A stretch of DNA of 50,394 bases from Phreatobacter oligotrophus (GCF_003046185.1 NZ_PZZL01000013.1:1-50394); one strand, 5' to 3'. Shown: positions 27,857 to 37,139, numbered from the stretch's first letter. Translations and numbers: made by a program. Notes: generated from the sequence alone by a model not told the origin.

Positions 27857-29089
27857 TCAGCGCGAGGAGACGCGGGTGTTGGCGCGGGCCACGGCGGCCA
27901 CCGCCTCGGTGCGGTCCCGCACCACGATCAGCCGGCGGATTTCGCCGCGCAGGAAGGCCTGCAGGAAGCGATCGTAGTCCTTGATGGAGATGCAGCCGTT
28001 GGAGTCGCCGTTCGGCCCGAGCAGGTAGGTGTGGGCGAGCAGGCCGGCGCGGCCATGGATGGCCTGGCTGCCGCCAACCGGGTTGAGGCGGATGGCGCGC
28101 ACGCCGTGGAACAGTGCCTCGCGCTCGGTCAGGTCATAGACATGCGGCGGGGTCGGGCCGCGCATCCGCACATGGGCATAGCGGACGTCGTTGCGATAGG
28201 CGCCGAGGCCGGACTGGGCCTCCAGCTTCTCGCCGTTCGGCAGGTAGACCATGCGCGAGCCGATGTCATAGATCGCGACGCCCATGGGCGGACGCGGCGC
28301 CGGGCCGCCGATCCCGAAGGAGAAACCGCCGCCGAGGCCGCCACCGCGGGAGGCCCCGGCATCGGTGCCGAGATTGCCGTCGCTCGGGGCATAGGCGAGC
28401 TGCGGGCCGTCGCCCTGGCCGTCGCGGCGGGGGCCGAAGAGGCGCTCGAAGAAGTTGCGGCCATCCGGCTGGGCCGGAGCGGGCGCGGCGGCGGCCTGCT
28501 GCTCGCGGCCGTTGCGGCGGGTGGCGATGCGCGGCGCTTCGGGTGTCGCGGCGGCGGCGGGCGCGTCGGAGGGCCGGCGCATCGGCAGCGGCGCGACCAG
28601 GGTCGTGTCGGGGCCGTCCTCGTCCTCCTCGGCGGCGGCGGCGCCGGCGCTGCCCGGACGGGCGAGCGGCATGGGGGCAAGCGGCAGGCCCGGCCGGCTC
28701 TCGAGACCGACATCGCGGCCGGGCAGGCTCGCCAGCACCAGCGGGCCGGTCGGCAGGGCAGGGGCGGCCTGCGCCGCGGGAGCCGGCGCGTGGATATGGG
28801 CGGCGAGGGGGCGGGCCGTGGCGAAGGTCTGGCGGCCGGCGCCGAGGTCGTAGGCGGGATCCAGCAGCGGCGCGAAGGAGCCGAGCGTCACCAGAGCAGG
28901 CTGCCCGGCGCCGATGGTCACCGGCGCGGTCGCGGCCTCGGCGCGCTCGATCGTGCGCGTCTTCAGGGCCAGCGTCGCGAGGCCGGCAAGACCCGCCGAC
29001 AGCGCAAGCACGGTGAACCAGGGGAAGCGGGGGGCGTCGGCGCGCGCCGAACGGGCACCACGCACGGGGTCGCGGGTCAGGTTACGCAT
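27857..29089 (-). CDS. DUF2778 / Tlde1-like L,D-transpeptidase-fold protein
   Basis: The product is 410 residues from ATG 29089 (GAGG nearby); a start at 29128 is also open. It has an N-terminal membrane anchor (about 20-45), then about 200 residues rich in Ala and Pro, then a C-terminal catalytic domain. That domain contains AQSGLGAYRNDVRYAHVRMR, THV-like loops, GRAGLLAHTYLLGPNGDSNG and Cys366 in SNGCIS, the nucleophile of this L,D-transpeptidase-like group. A periplasmic role in peptidoglycan modification is likely. Some members are type VI effectors, but no secretion genes or immunity partner are adjacent, so a housekeeping role fits better. Confidence 0.82.
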   Translation of the reverse strand: MRNLTRDPVRGARSARADAPRFPWFTVLALSAGLAGLATLALKTRTIERAEAATAPVTIGAGQPALVTLGSFAPLLDPAYDLGAGRQTFATARPLAAHIHAPAPAAQAAPALPTGPLVLASLPGRDVGLESRPGLPLAPMPLARPGSAGAAAAEEDEDGPDTTLVAPLPMRRPSDAPAAAATPEAPRIATRRNGREQQAAAAPAPAQPDGRNFFERLFGPRRDGQGDGPQLAYAPSDGNLGTDAGASRGGGLGGGFSFGIGGPAPRPPMGVAIYDIGSRMVYLPNGEKLEAQSGLGAYRNDVRYAHVRMRGPTPPHVYDLTEREALFHGVRAIRLNPVGGSQAIHGRAGLLAHTYLLGPNGDSNGCISIKDYDRFLQAFLRGEIRRLIVVRDRTEAVAAVARANTRVSSR

Positions 29090-29358
29090 ACGCAACGGCC
29101 TCGTCACGCTTTGGCACGTTCCCCCCATCGAAGCAGCAGCGAACCATCATCGCCGTTCCCTCGGGGGAGGGCTGCGCAGCGACCGAGCGGCGGAGCGAAC
29201 CGCCGACGATGGCCGCACAGGAGCCAAACAAAAGAGGCATCCATAAGGCGCGTGAAGGGTTAACCGCCGGTGAAGACCCCATAGTGCCGTGGAGTCGCGG
29301 GTGCGGCAACGGCCGTCTTGCCACAGGCGGCCACCATTGGTAGGCGAAGGGCACGGTG

Positions 29359-29433
<75 letters not shown>

Positions 29434-29442
29434 GTTCCCTTG

Positions 29443-31020
29443 TCAGTTCGTCAGGCGCAGGCGCTTGATGTGGTCGCCGATGGCGTCGAAGGCATTGGCG
29501 AGGCCCTGGTCGGAATCGGCCAGCAGCGCCATGGACGGGTTGGTGGCGCATTGCTGCAGGATGGACTGCGCGGTCGCATCGGTGACGTAGAAGCCCACCG
29601 TGTAGATCTGGATGCCCAGCGCCTTGGCGTTGGTGCAGGCCGTCAGCGTCTTCTCGTTCATCTTGGCGACGATGTCCGAGCGGTTGCTGGAGGTGGTGCC
29701 GAGGCGGCCGGCCGCTGAATAGCCATAGGCCGAATAGAACGAGCCGTTCATGTTCGGCAGGCCGATCGCGTCGTTGGCGCCATCGGTCATCAGCACCATG
29801 ATCTTGCGGTTGTCGGCGGTGTTGTAGGCGCGGCCCTCGGTGAAGGGCGGCTCGGGTGACAGCACCCGCCAGCCCCACATCACCGCCTCGTGCAGGTTGG
29901 TGCCGCCATAGGCCGGCATCGCCGTCAGCGCGGTGGTCAGCGTCGTCTGGCTGGCGGTCAGGGGAATGATCGGGTTGGAGTCGCAGAGCTGGTTGGGCCC
30001 GCGCCGCGTGCCGTTGGCGAGCGAGGTGTCGGGCGTGGCGCCGTTGTATTTGCAGGTGCGGCGCTGGCGGGATAGCGTGTCGGTGCCAAGCCCGGTCTGG
30101 CAGGAGCCGTCGCCCAGGTAGTTGTTGTAGAACGACCACCAGGTGCCCTCGTCGGGCTCGTCCGGCGCGAAGCTGGGGACGAAGAGCGTCGCCGGGTTGC
30201 CGCTGGTGGGCGCGGTGTCGGTGACATCGTGCGGCGAGGGCCGCGCCTCGACGCAGCCGCCCCAGGAGACGTTGCGCATCTGCGAATAGAGCGTCAGGCG
30301 GCTTACGCCGGTCGAGAAATTCTCGTTGTGGATGGGCGAGGTGCCTTGGCTGTCGATCCAGCTCGCGCCGGCATTGTTCGATCCGACATTGACCATGGAG
30401 GCGAAGGGCACGACGGCCACCTTCGCGTCGCCCTGGATATAGGCCATGTCGAGGACCTTTTTCATCAGGTCGGTCGCCGACGAGCGTAGCGTGGTGATGC
30501 GCGAGCCGGCCATGGAGCCGGAATTGTCGAGGACGAGGGCGACCTCGATCAGGGCGCGGCCGAGCTGCGATGAGGACTGCGCGCCAACCGGAATCGAGGA
30601 GATGCCGATCACCGGCAGCAGATAGGGCTGGTGGGCCAGCGTGGCGCTGGCGTCGACCTTGCGGGCGGCCGCATCGACCACGACGGTGAGCGACACCTGC
30701 GCGCCGAAATCGAGGTTGGCGTTAAGATGGTTGCGAACGATCTGGGTGATCTGGGCGTTGGTCGAGCTGGCCGTCACCGAGCGGGTGGCGGCGAGGGTGG
30801 CGGCGTCGAGGGCGCTCTGAAGGCGCACCTTGCGGCCGCTCGCCATGGTGTAGTCGACCGCGCCGCCGGCAATGCCGATGATCGGCAGCAGGGCAACGGC
30901 GAAGAGCTGGACGATGGCGCCGGAACGGTCTGTGCGGAACCGCCGCAGCACATGCCGGGCGGAGCGGGCAAGCCGCATCAGACGCCGCGGCGCAGTCGGG
31001 ACGGAGGGGCGGGCGATCAT
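29443..31020 (-). CDS. TadG-like protein with von Willebrand factor A domain
   Basis: The product is 525 residues from ATG 31020, with AAGGA at good distance. Residues 30-60 (RSGAIVQLFAVALLPIIG...) match the TadE/TadG-type N-terminal segment that anchors pilus-assembly-associated proteins. A von Willebrand A domain follows, with the metal-ion-dependent adhesion motif D165-N-S167-G-S169 and later MTDGAND. The segment between contains five cysteines, probably forming periplasmic disulfides. TadG-like proteins accompany Flp/Tad pili, but no other tad gene is nearby, so a solitary surface or periplasmic adhesion role is possible. Confidence 0.88.
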   Translation of the reverse strand: MIARPSVPTAPRRLMRLARSARHVLRRFRTDRSGAIVQLFAVALLPIIGIAGGAVDYTMASGRKVRLQSALDAATLAATRSVTASSTNAQITQIVRNHLNANLDFGAQVSLTVVVDAAARKVDASATLAHQPYLLPVIGISSIPVGAQSSSQLGRALIEVALVLDNSGSMAGSRITTLRSSATDLMKKVLDMAYIQGDAKVAVVPFASMVNVGSNNAGASWIDSQGTSPIHNENFSTGVSRLTLYSQMRNVSWGGCVEARPSPHDVTDTAPTSGNPATLFVPSFAPDEPDEGTWWSFYNNYLGDGSCQTGLGTDTLSRQRRTCKYNGATPDTSLANGTRRGPNQLCDSNPIIPLTASQTTLTTALTAMPAYGGTNLHEAVMWGWRVLSPEPPFTEGRAYNTADNRKIMVLMTDGANDAIGLPNMNGSFYSAYGYSAAGRLGTTSSNRSDIVAKMNEKTLTACTNAKALGIQIYTVGFYVTDATAQSILQQCATNPSMALLADSDQGLANAFDAIGDHIKRLRLTN

Positions 31021-31168
31021 TGGCGCTGGTCCTTGGGCAGGGGGTTCCCCCTGTTCTGGCCAATTTCTGGGCAATTAGCGCTAAATGTTCTGTGAATTTG
31101 GCCGCGTAAACATGCCCTTAGGTGAGCCTGGGCTGCGGATTGGTTACTCGCCGGTGAACCCGCCGAGG

Positions 31169-31930
31169 TCAGGGCGTGAAATGCCGGGCGATCTCCCGGT
31201 GGAGGAGGGCGGCGAAGGCCTCCTCGCGCTCAACCACCTCGAAGGCCTGGCCGCCGATGCCGATGGCCATGGGCTGGGCGCCGGCTGCTGCCGGAAGCAG
31301 CGTGCAGACGATGCCGGCCCCCGGAACGATGCGGCTTGCGGACAGCGCATGGCCGCGGCGGCGGATGGCCGCGATCTCGGCGTGGATCGTGGCGGGGTCG
31401 AGCGGCGGCCGGTCCGCCTCCCGCGACAGCTCCGCCCGGGCGATCCGGCGGGCGATCTCCTCTTCCGGCATGGCGGAGAGCAGCGTCAGGCCCATGCCCG
31501 ATTCGGCGAGGGGACGCCGCGTGCCGGCGGGAATGTGGAGGCGCATGGCGCGCGTTGCCGGGCGCACGGCGATGTAGACGACGTGCACGTCGCTGGCGAT
31601 GCCGAGGAGGATCGTCTCGCCCGTCGCCTCGCCGAGCTCTTCCATCAGGCGGGCGACCCGTCCGTCGGTGATGCGCTCGTCGATCCACCGGCCAAGCACC
31701 GAGACGCGCTGCGTCGGCTGCACGCGCCGGTCGGGCAGGGCGGCGAGATAGCCGAGGTCGATCAGGCCGTTGACCAGCATGGACGTGCTCGACTGGGGAA
31801 TGCCGAGGGCGCGGGCGATCTCGGTCACGCCCGCCGGGCGCTGCAGGCTGTCAAACAGTTCCAGCAGGGCCAGCACGCGCGTGGCCGACTTCACCCCGCC
31901 GGTGTCGAAACTCTTGCGCGGACGCGGCAT
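31169..31930 (-). CDS. IclR-family transcriptional regulator
   Basis: The product is 253 residues. The N-terminal winged helix-turn-helix is at about 13-65 (ATRVLALLELF, then VTEIARALGIPQSSTSMLVNGLIDLGYL). The C-terminal GAF-like effector domain contains PLAESGMGLTLLSAMP and ALSASRIVPGAGIV. It is divergent from the Bug-protein gene across 212 bases and probably controls the CoA/organic-acid locus that follows. A small dyad (AATC-N7-GATT, near 31960) in that spacer might be its site, but this is weak. Confidence 0.92.
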   Translation of the reverse strand: MPRPRKSFDTGGVKSATRVLALLELFDSLQRPAGVTEIARALGIPQSSTSMLVNGLIDLGYLAALPDRRVQPTQRVSVLGRWIDERITDGRVARLMEELGEATGETILLGIASDVHVVYIAVRPATRAMRLHIPAGTRRPLAESGMGLTLLSAMPEEEIARRIARAELSREADRPPLDPATIHAEIAAIRRRGHALSASRIVPGAGIVCTLLPAAAGAQPMAIGIGGQAFEVVEREEAFAALLHREIARHFTP

Positions 31931-32142
31931 GCGGAGCCCTCAAAGCACCAATCAAGCATGTGATAATCGAAATCAGATTGACGGACAACGAGACCCTTGC
32001 GACATTTTGGCCGTCACGGGGGACACACACAGAAGGGCCGATGGCCCGCTTCGGCCGCATCGGCAGCCTGCTGCGCGGATGACCGTTGCAAGGCGACTGA
32101 TGCCCACCCGCCGTGGCGAGGCCATGTCGAGGAGATGCGCCC

Positions 32143-33117
32143 ATGACCACCCGCCGCTCGTTCACCTGGGGCGCCTCGGCGCTGGGCCTCACGCTGGCCG
32201 CACCCGGCATCCTGCGGGCCCAGTCCTATCCGTCGCGGCCGGTCCGGATGCTGGTGGGCTTTGCGCCGGGCGGGCCGACCGACATCGTGGCGCGGCAGCT
32301 CGCCCAGTACATGACCGAGCCGCTGGGGCAGAGCATCGTCATCGAGAACCGTGGCGGCGCCAATGGCAATATCGCGGCGCAGGAGATCGCCTCGGCTGCC
32401 CCCGACGGCTACAACCTCTTCTACAACACCTCGGCCATCGCCATCAGCCCGGCGCTCTATCCGCGCCTCGGCTATGACGTGAAATCCTTCGTTCCGGTCG
32501 GGCTCACCGCCACCGTGCCGATGGTCCTCGAGGTTCATCCGCAGATGCCGGTGAACACGGTCGACGAGTTCGTGGCCTATGTGAAGGCCAATGCCGACAA
32601 GCTCTCCTATGCCTCCACCGGCAACGGCTCGATCACCCATCTCGGCACGGCGCTGCTGCTCGGGCGCATCGGCGCCAAGGTCACGCACGTGCCCTATCGC
32701 GGCAGTGCGCCGGCGCTGGTCGACCTCGCGGGCGGGCGCGTGCATTTCATGTCGGACACGATCAATTCCTCGCTGCCCTTCATCAAGGACGGCCGTCTGA
32801 AGCCGCTGGCGGTCACCAGCAAGGATCGGCTCGCCGCCCTGCCGAACATCCCGACCCTCACGGAGCTAGGGCTGCAGGATGTCGAGGTCGGCGCCTGGCA
32901 GGGCATCGTTGCCCCGGCAGGCACGCCGGCCGAGATCGTCACCAAGGTCAATGCGGCCATGATGACGGCGCTGCGCAACAAGGACTTCCTCGCCCGTCTC
33001 GAGGAGCAGCAGACCACGCCGCTCGGCTCCACGCCGGCCGAGTATGGCGCCTACATCACCGCCGAGCTCGCCCGCTGGGACAAGGTGGTGAAGGAGAACG
33101 GCATCACCATGAACTGA
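32143..33117 (+). CDS. Tripartite tricarboxylate transporter (Bug) substrate-binding protein
   Basis: The product is 324 residues from ATG 32143, preceded by GAGGAG. It carries a Tat-type signal (TTRRSFTWGASALGLTLA). The mature protein has the Bug hallmarks: SYPSRPVRMLVGFAPGGPTD, TSAIAISPALYP, HVPYRGSAPALVDLAGG and the C-terminal LPNIPTLTELG. Such proteins bind carboxylates or similar small acids in the periplasm. The membrane subunits TctA and TctB are absent, which is common for Bug proteins. Its place beside CoA-transferases suggests the ligand feeds the CoA-thioester steps. Confidence 0.93.
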   Translation: MTTRRSFTWGASALGLTLAAPGILRAQSYPSRPVRMLVGFAPGGPTDIVARQLAQYMTEPLGQSIVIENRGGANGNIAAQEIASAAPDGYNLFYNTSAIAISPALYPRLGYDVKSFVPVGLTATVPMVLEVHPQMPVNTVDEFVAYVKANADKLSYASTGNGSITHLGTALLLGRIGAKVTHVPYRGSAPALVDLAGGRVHFMSDTINSSLPFIKDGRLKPLAVTSKDRLAALPNIPTLTELGLQDVEVGAWQGIVAPAGTPAEIVTKVNAAMMTALRNKDFLARLEEQQTTPLGSTPAEYGAYITAELARWDKVVKENGITMN

Positions 33118-33134
33118 GGGCCGTGGGAGGGGAG

Positions 33135-33166
33135 TGATCATCACCTATGTGATCATGATGATCGTG
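33135..33166. promoter_or_regulatory. Repeated TGATCA palindromes, candidate operator
   Basis: TGATCA occurs at 33135-33140 and 33150-33155, with a further TGATGATC right after, in the 108-base gap before the MaoC-like gene. Spacing of 15 bases and AT-rich composition suggest a regulator site or a secondary promoter, but no matching regulator is identified. Confidence 0.3.
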
Positions 33167-33225
33167 TTGACGAATTCGCTGCCCTCCCGTAGCACCGCCC
33201 CACCAGAACAAGCCGGGAGGACGAC

Positions 33226-33711
33226 ATGGCGGACGAGATGATGACGGTGGGCCTTGGCCTGCGGTTCGAGGACACGCCGGTCGGGATGAAGTTCAAGACC
33301 ATCGGCCGCACGGTCACCGAGGCCGACATCACCATGTTCGTCGGCGTCACCGGCATGGTCGAGGTGCTCTTCACCAACATGGAATATCTCGCCGAGGAAT
33401 CGCTGTTCGCCGGCAAGCGGCTGGTGCCGGGCGCGCTGGTCTATTCCTTCGCGGAAGGGCTCCTCATGCAGACCGTGGTCCAGGGCGTCGGCCTGTCGTT
33501 CCTCGGCATGGAGCTGAATGTCGAGGGGCCGACCTTTGCCGGCGACACGCTGCATGTGGAATGCGAGGTGCTGGAATCCCGCCCGACCAAGAAGGCCGGC
33601 CGTGGCATCGTGAAGACGCGCAACCGCGTCATCAACCAGCGCGGCGAATGCGTGATGACCTATACGCCGACGCGCCTGGTGAAGGGCCGCGACTACTCGC
33701 CGAAGGGCTGA
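33226..33711 (+). CDS. MaoC-fold protein lacking the hydratase catalytic pair
   Basis: The product is 161 residues with GGAGGA before the ATG. It has a hot-dog fold with the MaoC layout. At the motif G-D-x-N-P-x-H-x-D it reads G-M-V-E-V-L-F-T-N, so both the catalytic Asp and His are gone, while the flanking T-x-A/E-D-I and the later GxLV stretch (LVPGALVYSF) are kept. It is probably not an ordinary enoyl-CoA hydratase; it may bind an acyl-CoA or carry another activity. It lies eight bases before the CaiB-type gene, so the two act together. Confidence 0.87.
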   Translation: MADEMMTVGLGLRFEDTPVGMKFKTIGRTVTEADITMFVGVTGMVEVLFTNMEYLAEESLFAGKRLVPGALVYSFAEGLLMQTVVQGVGLSFLGMELNVEGPTFAGDTLHVECEVLESRPTKKAGRGIVKTRNRVINQRGECVMTYTPTRLVKGRDYSPKG

Positions 33712-33718
33712 GGGGGCC

Positions 33719-34915
33719 GTGGGACCGCTCGCGGGCGTCCGCATCCTCGACCTCACGACGGTGATGATGGGCCCCTCGGCGACGCAGGGGCTCGCCGAAC
33801 TCGGCGCCGACGTCATCAAGGTCGAGGCGCCGGGGGGCGATCCCGTCCGCTATATCGGCCCGGCGCGCCACCACGGCATGGGGGCGCTGTTCCTCAATGC
33901 CAACGGGTCGAAGCGGTCGATCGTGCTGGACCTCAAGAGCGACGGCGGGCGGGCGGCGCTGCTCAGGCTCTGCGAGGGGGCCGATGTCCTCGCCTACAAC
34001 ATCCGCCCGCAGGCCATGGGGCGGCTCGGCCTCGGCTATGACGATGTCCGGGCGGTGCGGCCCGACATCCTCTATGCCGGCATGTTCGGCTATGGCCAGG
34101 AGGGGCCCTATGCGGCCCGCCCGGCCTATGACGACCTGATCCAGGGGGCGGCCTTGCTGCCGTTCCTCATCGCGCGCGCGGGCGACGGCACGCCGCGCTA
34201 TGTCCCCGCGGCCATCGCCGACCGGGTGGTGGGCCTCGCGGCGGTCGGGGCCATTTCCGCCGCGCTCTATCACCGGCAGAAGACCGGCGAGGGGCAGCGG
34301 CTGGACGTGCCGATGTTCGAGACCATGGTCGGCCTGACGCTGGCCGACCATCTTGGCGGGCTCACCTTCGACCCGCCATTGGGTGAGGGCGGCTACCAGC
34401 GCCTCCTGTCGCCGGAGCGTCGTCCCTATCGCACCCGCGACGGCTTCATCTGCGCGCTCGTCTACAATGACAAGCAGTGGAAGTCTTTCTACGAAGCCAC
34501 GGGCCGGGCTGATGAATTTGCCTCCGACCCGCGCCTCGTCTCGATCAAGACGCGCACCGAGCATATCGACGCGCTCTATGCCGAGGTCGCCGCCACGTTC
34601 CGCGAGCGGACGACGGCCGAATGGATGGACTTGCTGGAGCGGGCCGACATTCCCTTCGTGCCTGTCCACGATTTCGGTTCGATCCTCGAGGACCCGCAGG
34701 TCCAGGCGGTGAACCTCCTCCCCGTCGTCGATCATCCGAGCGAAGGACGGATCCGCAAGATCCAGCCGGCGACGCGCTGGTCGAAAACGCAGGCCGTGCC
34801 GCACCGGCCGGCGCCTCGCCTCGGCGAGCACACGCGTTCGCTGCTGGCGGAGGCTGGCTTTAGCGACGGCGAGATCGACCGGCTGGCCGCCGAGGGCGCC
34901 ATCGGCCTCGGCTGA
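33719..34915 (+). CDS. CaiB/BaiF-family (family III) CoA-transferase
   Basis: The product is 398 residues from GTG 33719, seven bases after the MaoC-like stop. Family III signs are LAGVRILDLTTVMMGPSATQ, LGADVIKVEAPGGD, GYGQEGPYA and GEGQRLDVPMFE. The position of the nucleophilic Asp in formyl-CoA transferase is occupied here by Glu201 (MFE), a variant that I believe exists in a subgroup of the family. The usual reaction moves CoA between carboxylates through an acyl anhydride on that acid. The substrate is probably the acid bound by the upstream Bug protein. Confidence 0.9.
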   Translation: MGPLAGVRILDLTTVMMGPSATQGLAELGADVIKVEAPGGDPVRYIGPARHHGMGALFLNANGSKRSIVLDLKSDGGRAALLRLCEGADVLAYNIRPQAMGRLGLGYDDVRAVRPDILYAGMFGYGQEGPYAARPAYDDLIQGAALLPFLIARAGDGTPRYVPAAIADRVVGLAAVGAISAALYHRQKTGEGQRLDVPMFETMVGLTLADHLGGLTFDPPLGEGGYQRLLSPERRPYRTRDGFICALVYNDKQWKSFYEATGRADEFASDPRLVSIKTRTEHIDALYAEVAATFRERTTAEWMDLLERADIPFVPVHDFGSILEDPQVQAVNLLPVVDHPSEGRIRKIQPATRWSKTQAVPHRPAPRLGEHTRSLLAEAGFSDGEIDRLAAEGAIGLG

Positions 34916-34924
34916 GGCCGCCCG

Positions 34925-35686
34925 TCAGGCCGCGGCGGTCCCGCGCAACTCCGCCGCCATCTGCCGCGCGAATTGCGGATAGGTCTCCTCGAGCTCCGTC
35001 AGCACCCGGCCGCGCAGCAGGGCGAGGGTGGCGGGATCCGGGTCGGGCGTCGCCGGCACCACCTCATCATGGTCGAAGGCGAAGCCGGTCGCGGCCTTGA
35101 CCTCGGCGAGGCTGTGGCCGGGATGGACGCTCTCCAGCCGGAACCGGCGCTTCGCCTTGTCGAAGGAGAAGAGGGCGAGGCTGGTGAGGAGGGCGTGCGG
35201 CCCGCCGGGACGGTAGACCTCGCCATCGCTGGTGCCGGGCGCCGAGACGAAATCGACCTTCTCGACGAAGACGCGGGGCGTGTGTTCCTCGCGGAAGAGG
35301 ATGACGCGCGGCACGACGAAATAGAGATAGGCCGAGCCGAAGGAGCCGGGCCAGCGCACGGGGTTGCGCGGATAGTCGCCGGTGCCCACGAGATTGATGT
35401 TGGCCTCGCCGTCGATCTGGCCGCCGCCGAGGAAGAAGGCGTCGATGCGCCCCTGGCCGGCGCAGTCGAAGAGCTCGGCCGAGCCGTTGGTGAAGAAGTT
35501 GTGCTCGCGCGAGCCGAGGATGGAGATGCGCACACGCGGCTTGCCGTCGCGCTCGGCGAGCGCCCTGAGCAGCATGGCGCCGGCGGCCGGAATGGGGGAG
35601 GAGGCGCCGACCGCGACATGGCGGACGCCGTCGAGCAGGCCGGCAATGGCGACGATCAGGCGCTCGCGCGGCAGGACAAGAACCAT
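34925..35686 (-). CDS. CoA-transferase family I, beta-like subunit
   Basis: The product is 253 residues from ATG 35686, which shares one base with the stop of the alpha gene (TGATG), giving tight translational coupling. The fold is that of glutaconate/3-oxoacid CoA-transferase subunit B, seen in GASSPIPAAGAMLLRAL and GGGQIDGEANINL. The catalytic Glu expected in an 'E-N/A-G' context is not obvious; Glu in SREHNFF is a candidate. Related proteins include IpdB, a ring-opening hydrolase, so a non-transferase reaction is possible. Confidence 0.82.
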   Translation of the reverse strand: MVLVLPRERLIVAIAGLLDGVRHVAVGASSPIPAAGAMLLRALAERDGKPRVRISILGSREHNFFTNGSAELFDCAGQGRIDAFFLGGGQIDGEANINLVGTGDYPRNPVRWPGSFGSAYLYFVVPRVILFREEHTPRVFVEKVDFVSAPGTSDGEVYRPGGPHALLTSLALFSFDKAKRRFRLESVHPGHSLAEVKAATGFAFDHDEVVPATPDPDPATLALLRGRVLTELEETYPQFARQMAAELRGTAAA

Positions 35687-36501
35687 CACACCGCCTCCAG
35701 CAGGCGGTCGGCGCCGTCGAGGAAGGCGCGGAAGCCCTCCGGCGTGCGCGCCTCGCGGGCATAGCGGCCGATGGCCTCCATGTCGGCGGGATATTCGCCC
35801 CACAGGCCAATGGGCGCGGCGCCATTCTTCGCCACCGCCACCGCCTCGACATAGAGGGCGGGGAGGACGCCCGCCGCGGTCACCTCATCGGCCAGCAGGC
35901 TCGTCTCGACGATGCGCTCGACGGTGACGATGGTGCGCTCGGCGGCATAGGCGAGGCTGGCGAGCTCGCGGCGGCGGCCGATCCAGACATTGCCGTCGCG
36001 ATCGGCCATGGGGCAGTGGAAGATCGCCACGTCCGGCCGGATGGCGGGGATGGCGACGATCGGATCCGGCTCGTCGGAGAAGGGGTTCTGGATGACCTTC
36101 CAGTCCGGCCGGTTGGCGAGGAGGTCGGTGCCGATCATGCCGCGCAGGGTGGCGAAAGGCACGCCCTTTTGCGCCGCCAGGAAGCCCGCATGGACGGCAG
36201 GGCAGGTGGCGTCCATCACCTTGACGGAGCCTTCCCGCACGGCCCGGGTGAAGCAGGGCGCGCCGCCCGCCTCGCCGAGCGTCATGGCGCTGGTCTCGAT
36301 GGTGGCGACGCAGCCCGCGCCGATCAGCATGTCGGGCTGCATGCCGCCGGTCGGCAGGCAGACGACGTGGAGGTCGCGCAGGCCCCGCGCGATGAGCGGC
36401 CGGGTCATCGCCATGGAGACGCCGGCATAATCCACGGGGAGCGCCAACTTCGCCCCGTGAGGGACCATGGCGGCGAGATCGTCGAGCGTGGGTTGCGTCA
36501 T
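35686..36501 (-). CDS. CoA-transferase family I, alpha-like subunit
   Basis: The product is 271 residues from ATG 36501 with GGGAGG upstream. It resembles subunit A of glutaconate CoA-transferase and IpdA: LAAMVPHGAKLALPVD, RDLHVVCLPTGGMQPDMLIGAG and VAIFHCPMADRDGNVWIG. It forms one enzyme with the beta-like subunit encoded next. It is convergent with the CaiB-type gene, so this operon is a separate transcript in the same locus. Substrate unknown. Confidence 0.85.
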   Translation of the reverse strand: MTQPTLDDLAAMVPHGAKLALPVDYAGVSMAMTRPLIARGLRDLHVVCLPTGGMQPDMLIGAGCVATIETSAMTLGEAGGAPCFTRAVREGSVKVMDATCPAVHAGFLAAQKGVPFATLRGMIGTDLLANRPDWKVIQNPFSDEPDPIVAIPAIRPDVAIFHCPMADRDGNVWIGRRRELASLAYAAERTIVTVERIVETSLLADEVTAAGVLPALYVEAVAVAKNGAAPIGLWGEYPADMEAIGRYAREARTPEGFRAFLDGADRLLEAV

Positions 36502-36616
36502 GGCGGGCCTCCCTGCGGCCAGTGCGCCGCGCCCGGTCTTCCGGCGGACCGGGTGACTATCCGCCCGCGGCGCCGCCGCTGGCAACCCGGCCCATGGGAA
36601 GACCCGTGCAAACGAA

Positions 36617-36644
36617 AACGCCGGGGCTTTGCGGCCCCGGCGTT
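36617..36644 (-). terminator. Intrinsic terminator of small exported protein gene
   Basis: AACGCCGGGGC and GCCCCGGCGTT form an 11-bp perfect stem with a six-base loop, 28 bases after the stop codon. On the minus strand the stem is followed by a T-rich stretch (CGTTTTCGTTTG). Confidence 0.88.
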
Positions 36645-36671
36645 GCTGGTTCCGCCCTGAGGCGGAGCAGT

Positions 36672-36893
36672 TCAGTAGTTGTAGGGGTTGCCCTGGCGGT
36701 CGATCTGGACCTGCTGGGCCTGCGTCACCGCGGCCGGGTTGGCGAAGCGGCGGGCGGCGAACTCGCGCGGGGCCTGGGTCTGGTACTGCGTGACGGCAGC
36801 GGCCTCGGTGACCGAACCGGCGGTCTCGGACTGGGCGAGGGCCGGGGCGGCGAGGGGGGCGGCCAGCACGGCAGCGAGGATGAGCTTCTTCAT
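36672..36893 (-). CDS. Small exported protein of unknown function
   Basis: The product is 73 residues from ATG 36893, with GGAG six bases upstream. It has a signal peptide MKKLILAAVLAAPLAAPALA, then a mature part of about 52 residues rich in Gln, Ala and Thr that ends QGNPYNY. It is probably periplasmic. The gene has its own terminator and no partner in an operon. Confidence 0.75.
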   Translation of the reverse strand: MKKLILAAVLAAPLAAPALAQSETAGSVTEAAAVTQYQTQAPREFAARRFANPAAVTQAQQVQIDRQGNPYNY

Positions 36894-37111
36894 GACGATC
36901 TCCATCGGATCATTCGCGGGGGGAGGGACACGCCCGCCGCGAGTTGTGTTCAGCTGTCGGCGGGAGGTGTCCGCCGTCGACGCCCGTGAGATGGACCCTC
37001 GGCTGCTCACTTTCCAATCACGAGAATGCGAAATCGCCTAAATCGTCGCCAGTTAACAATTGCATTTTTGCAAAGACGCATGACCTAGCGTCATCTGGCC
37101 GTCACAAAGCA

Positions 37112-37139
37112 GCAGCGCCGGGGAGGGCCCCGGCGCTGC
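37112..37139 (-). terminator. Intrinsic terminator of MHS transporter gene
   Basis: GCAGCGCCGGGG and CCCCGGCGCTGC form a 12-bp perfect stem with a four-base loop, 28 bases after the stop codon. On the minus strand it is followed by TGCTTTGTG. Confidence 0.85.

Noticed and set aside
27857-29089. DUF2778 protein as a type VI toxin
   Set aside because: Some relatives are effectors, but no secretion gene, adaptor or immunity gene is adjacent; the N-terminal membrane anchor fits an envelope enzyme.
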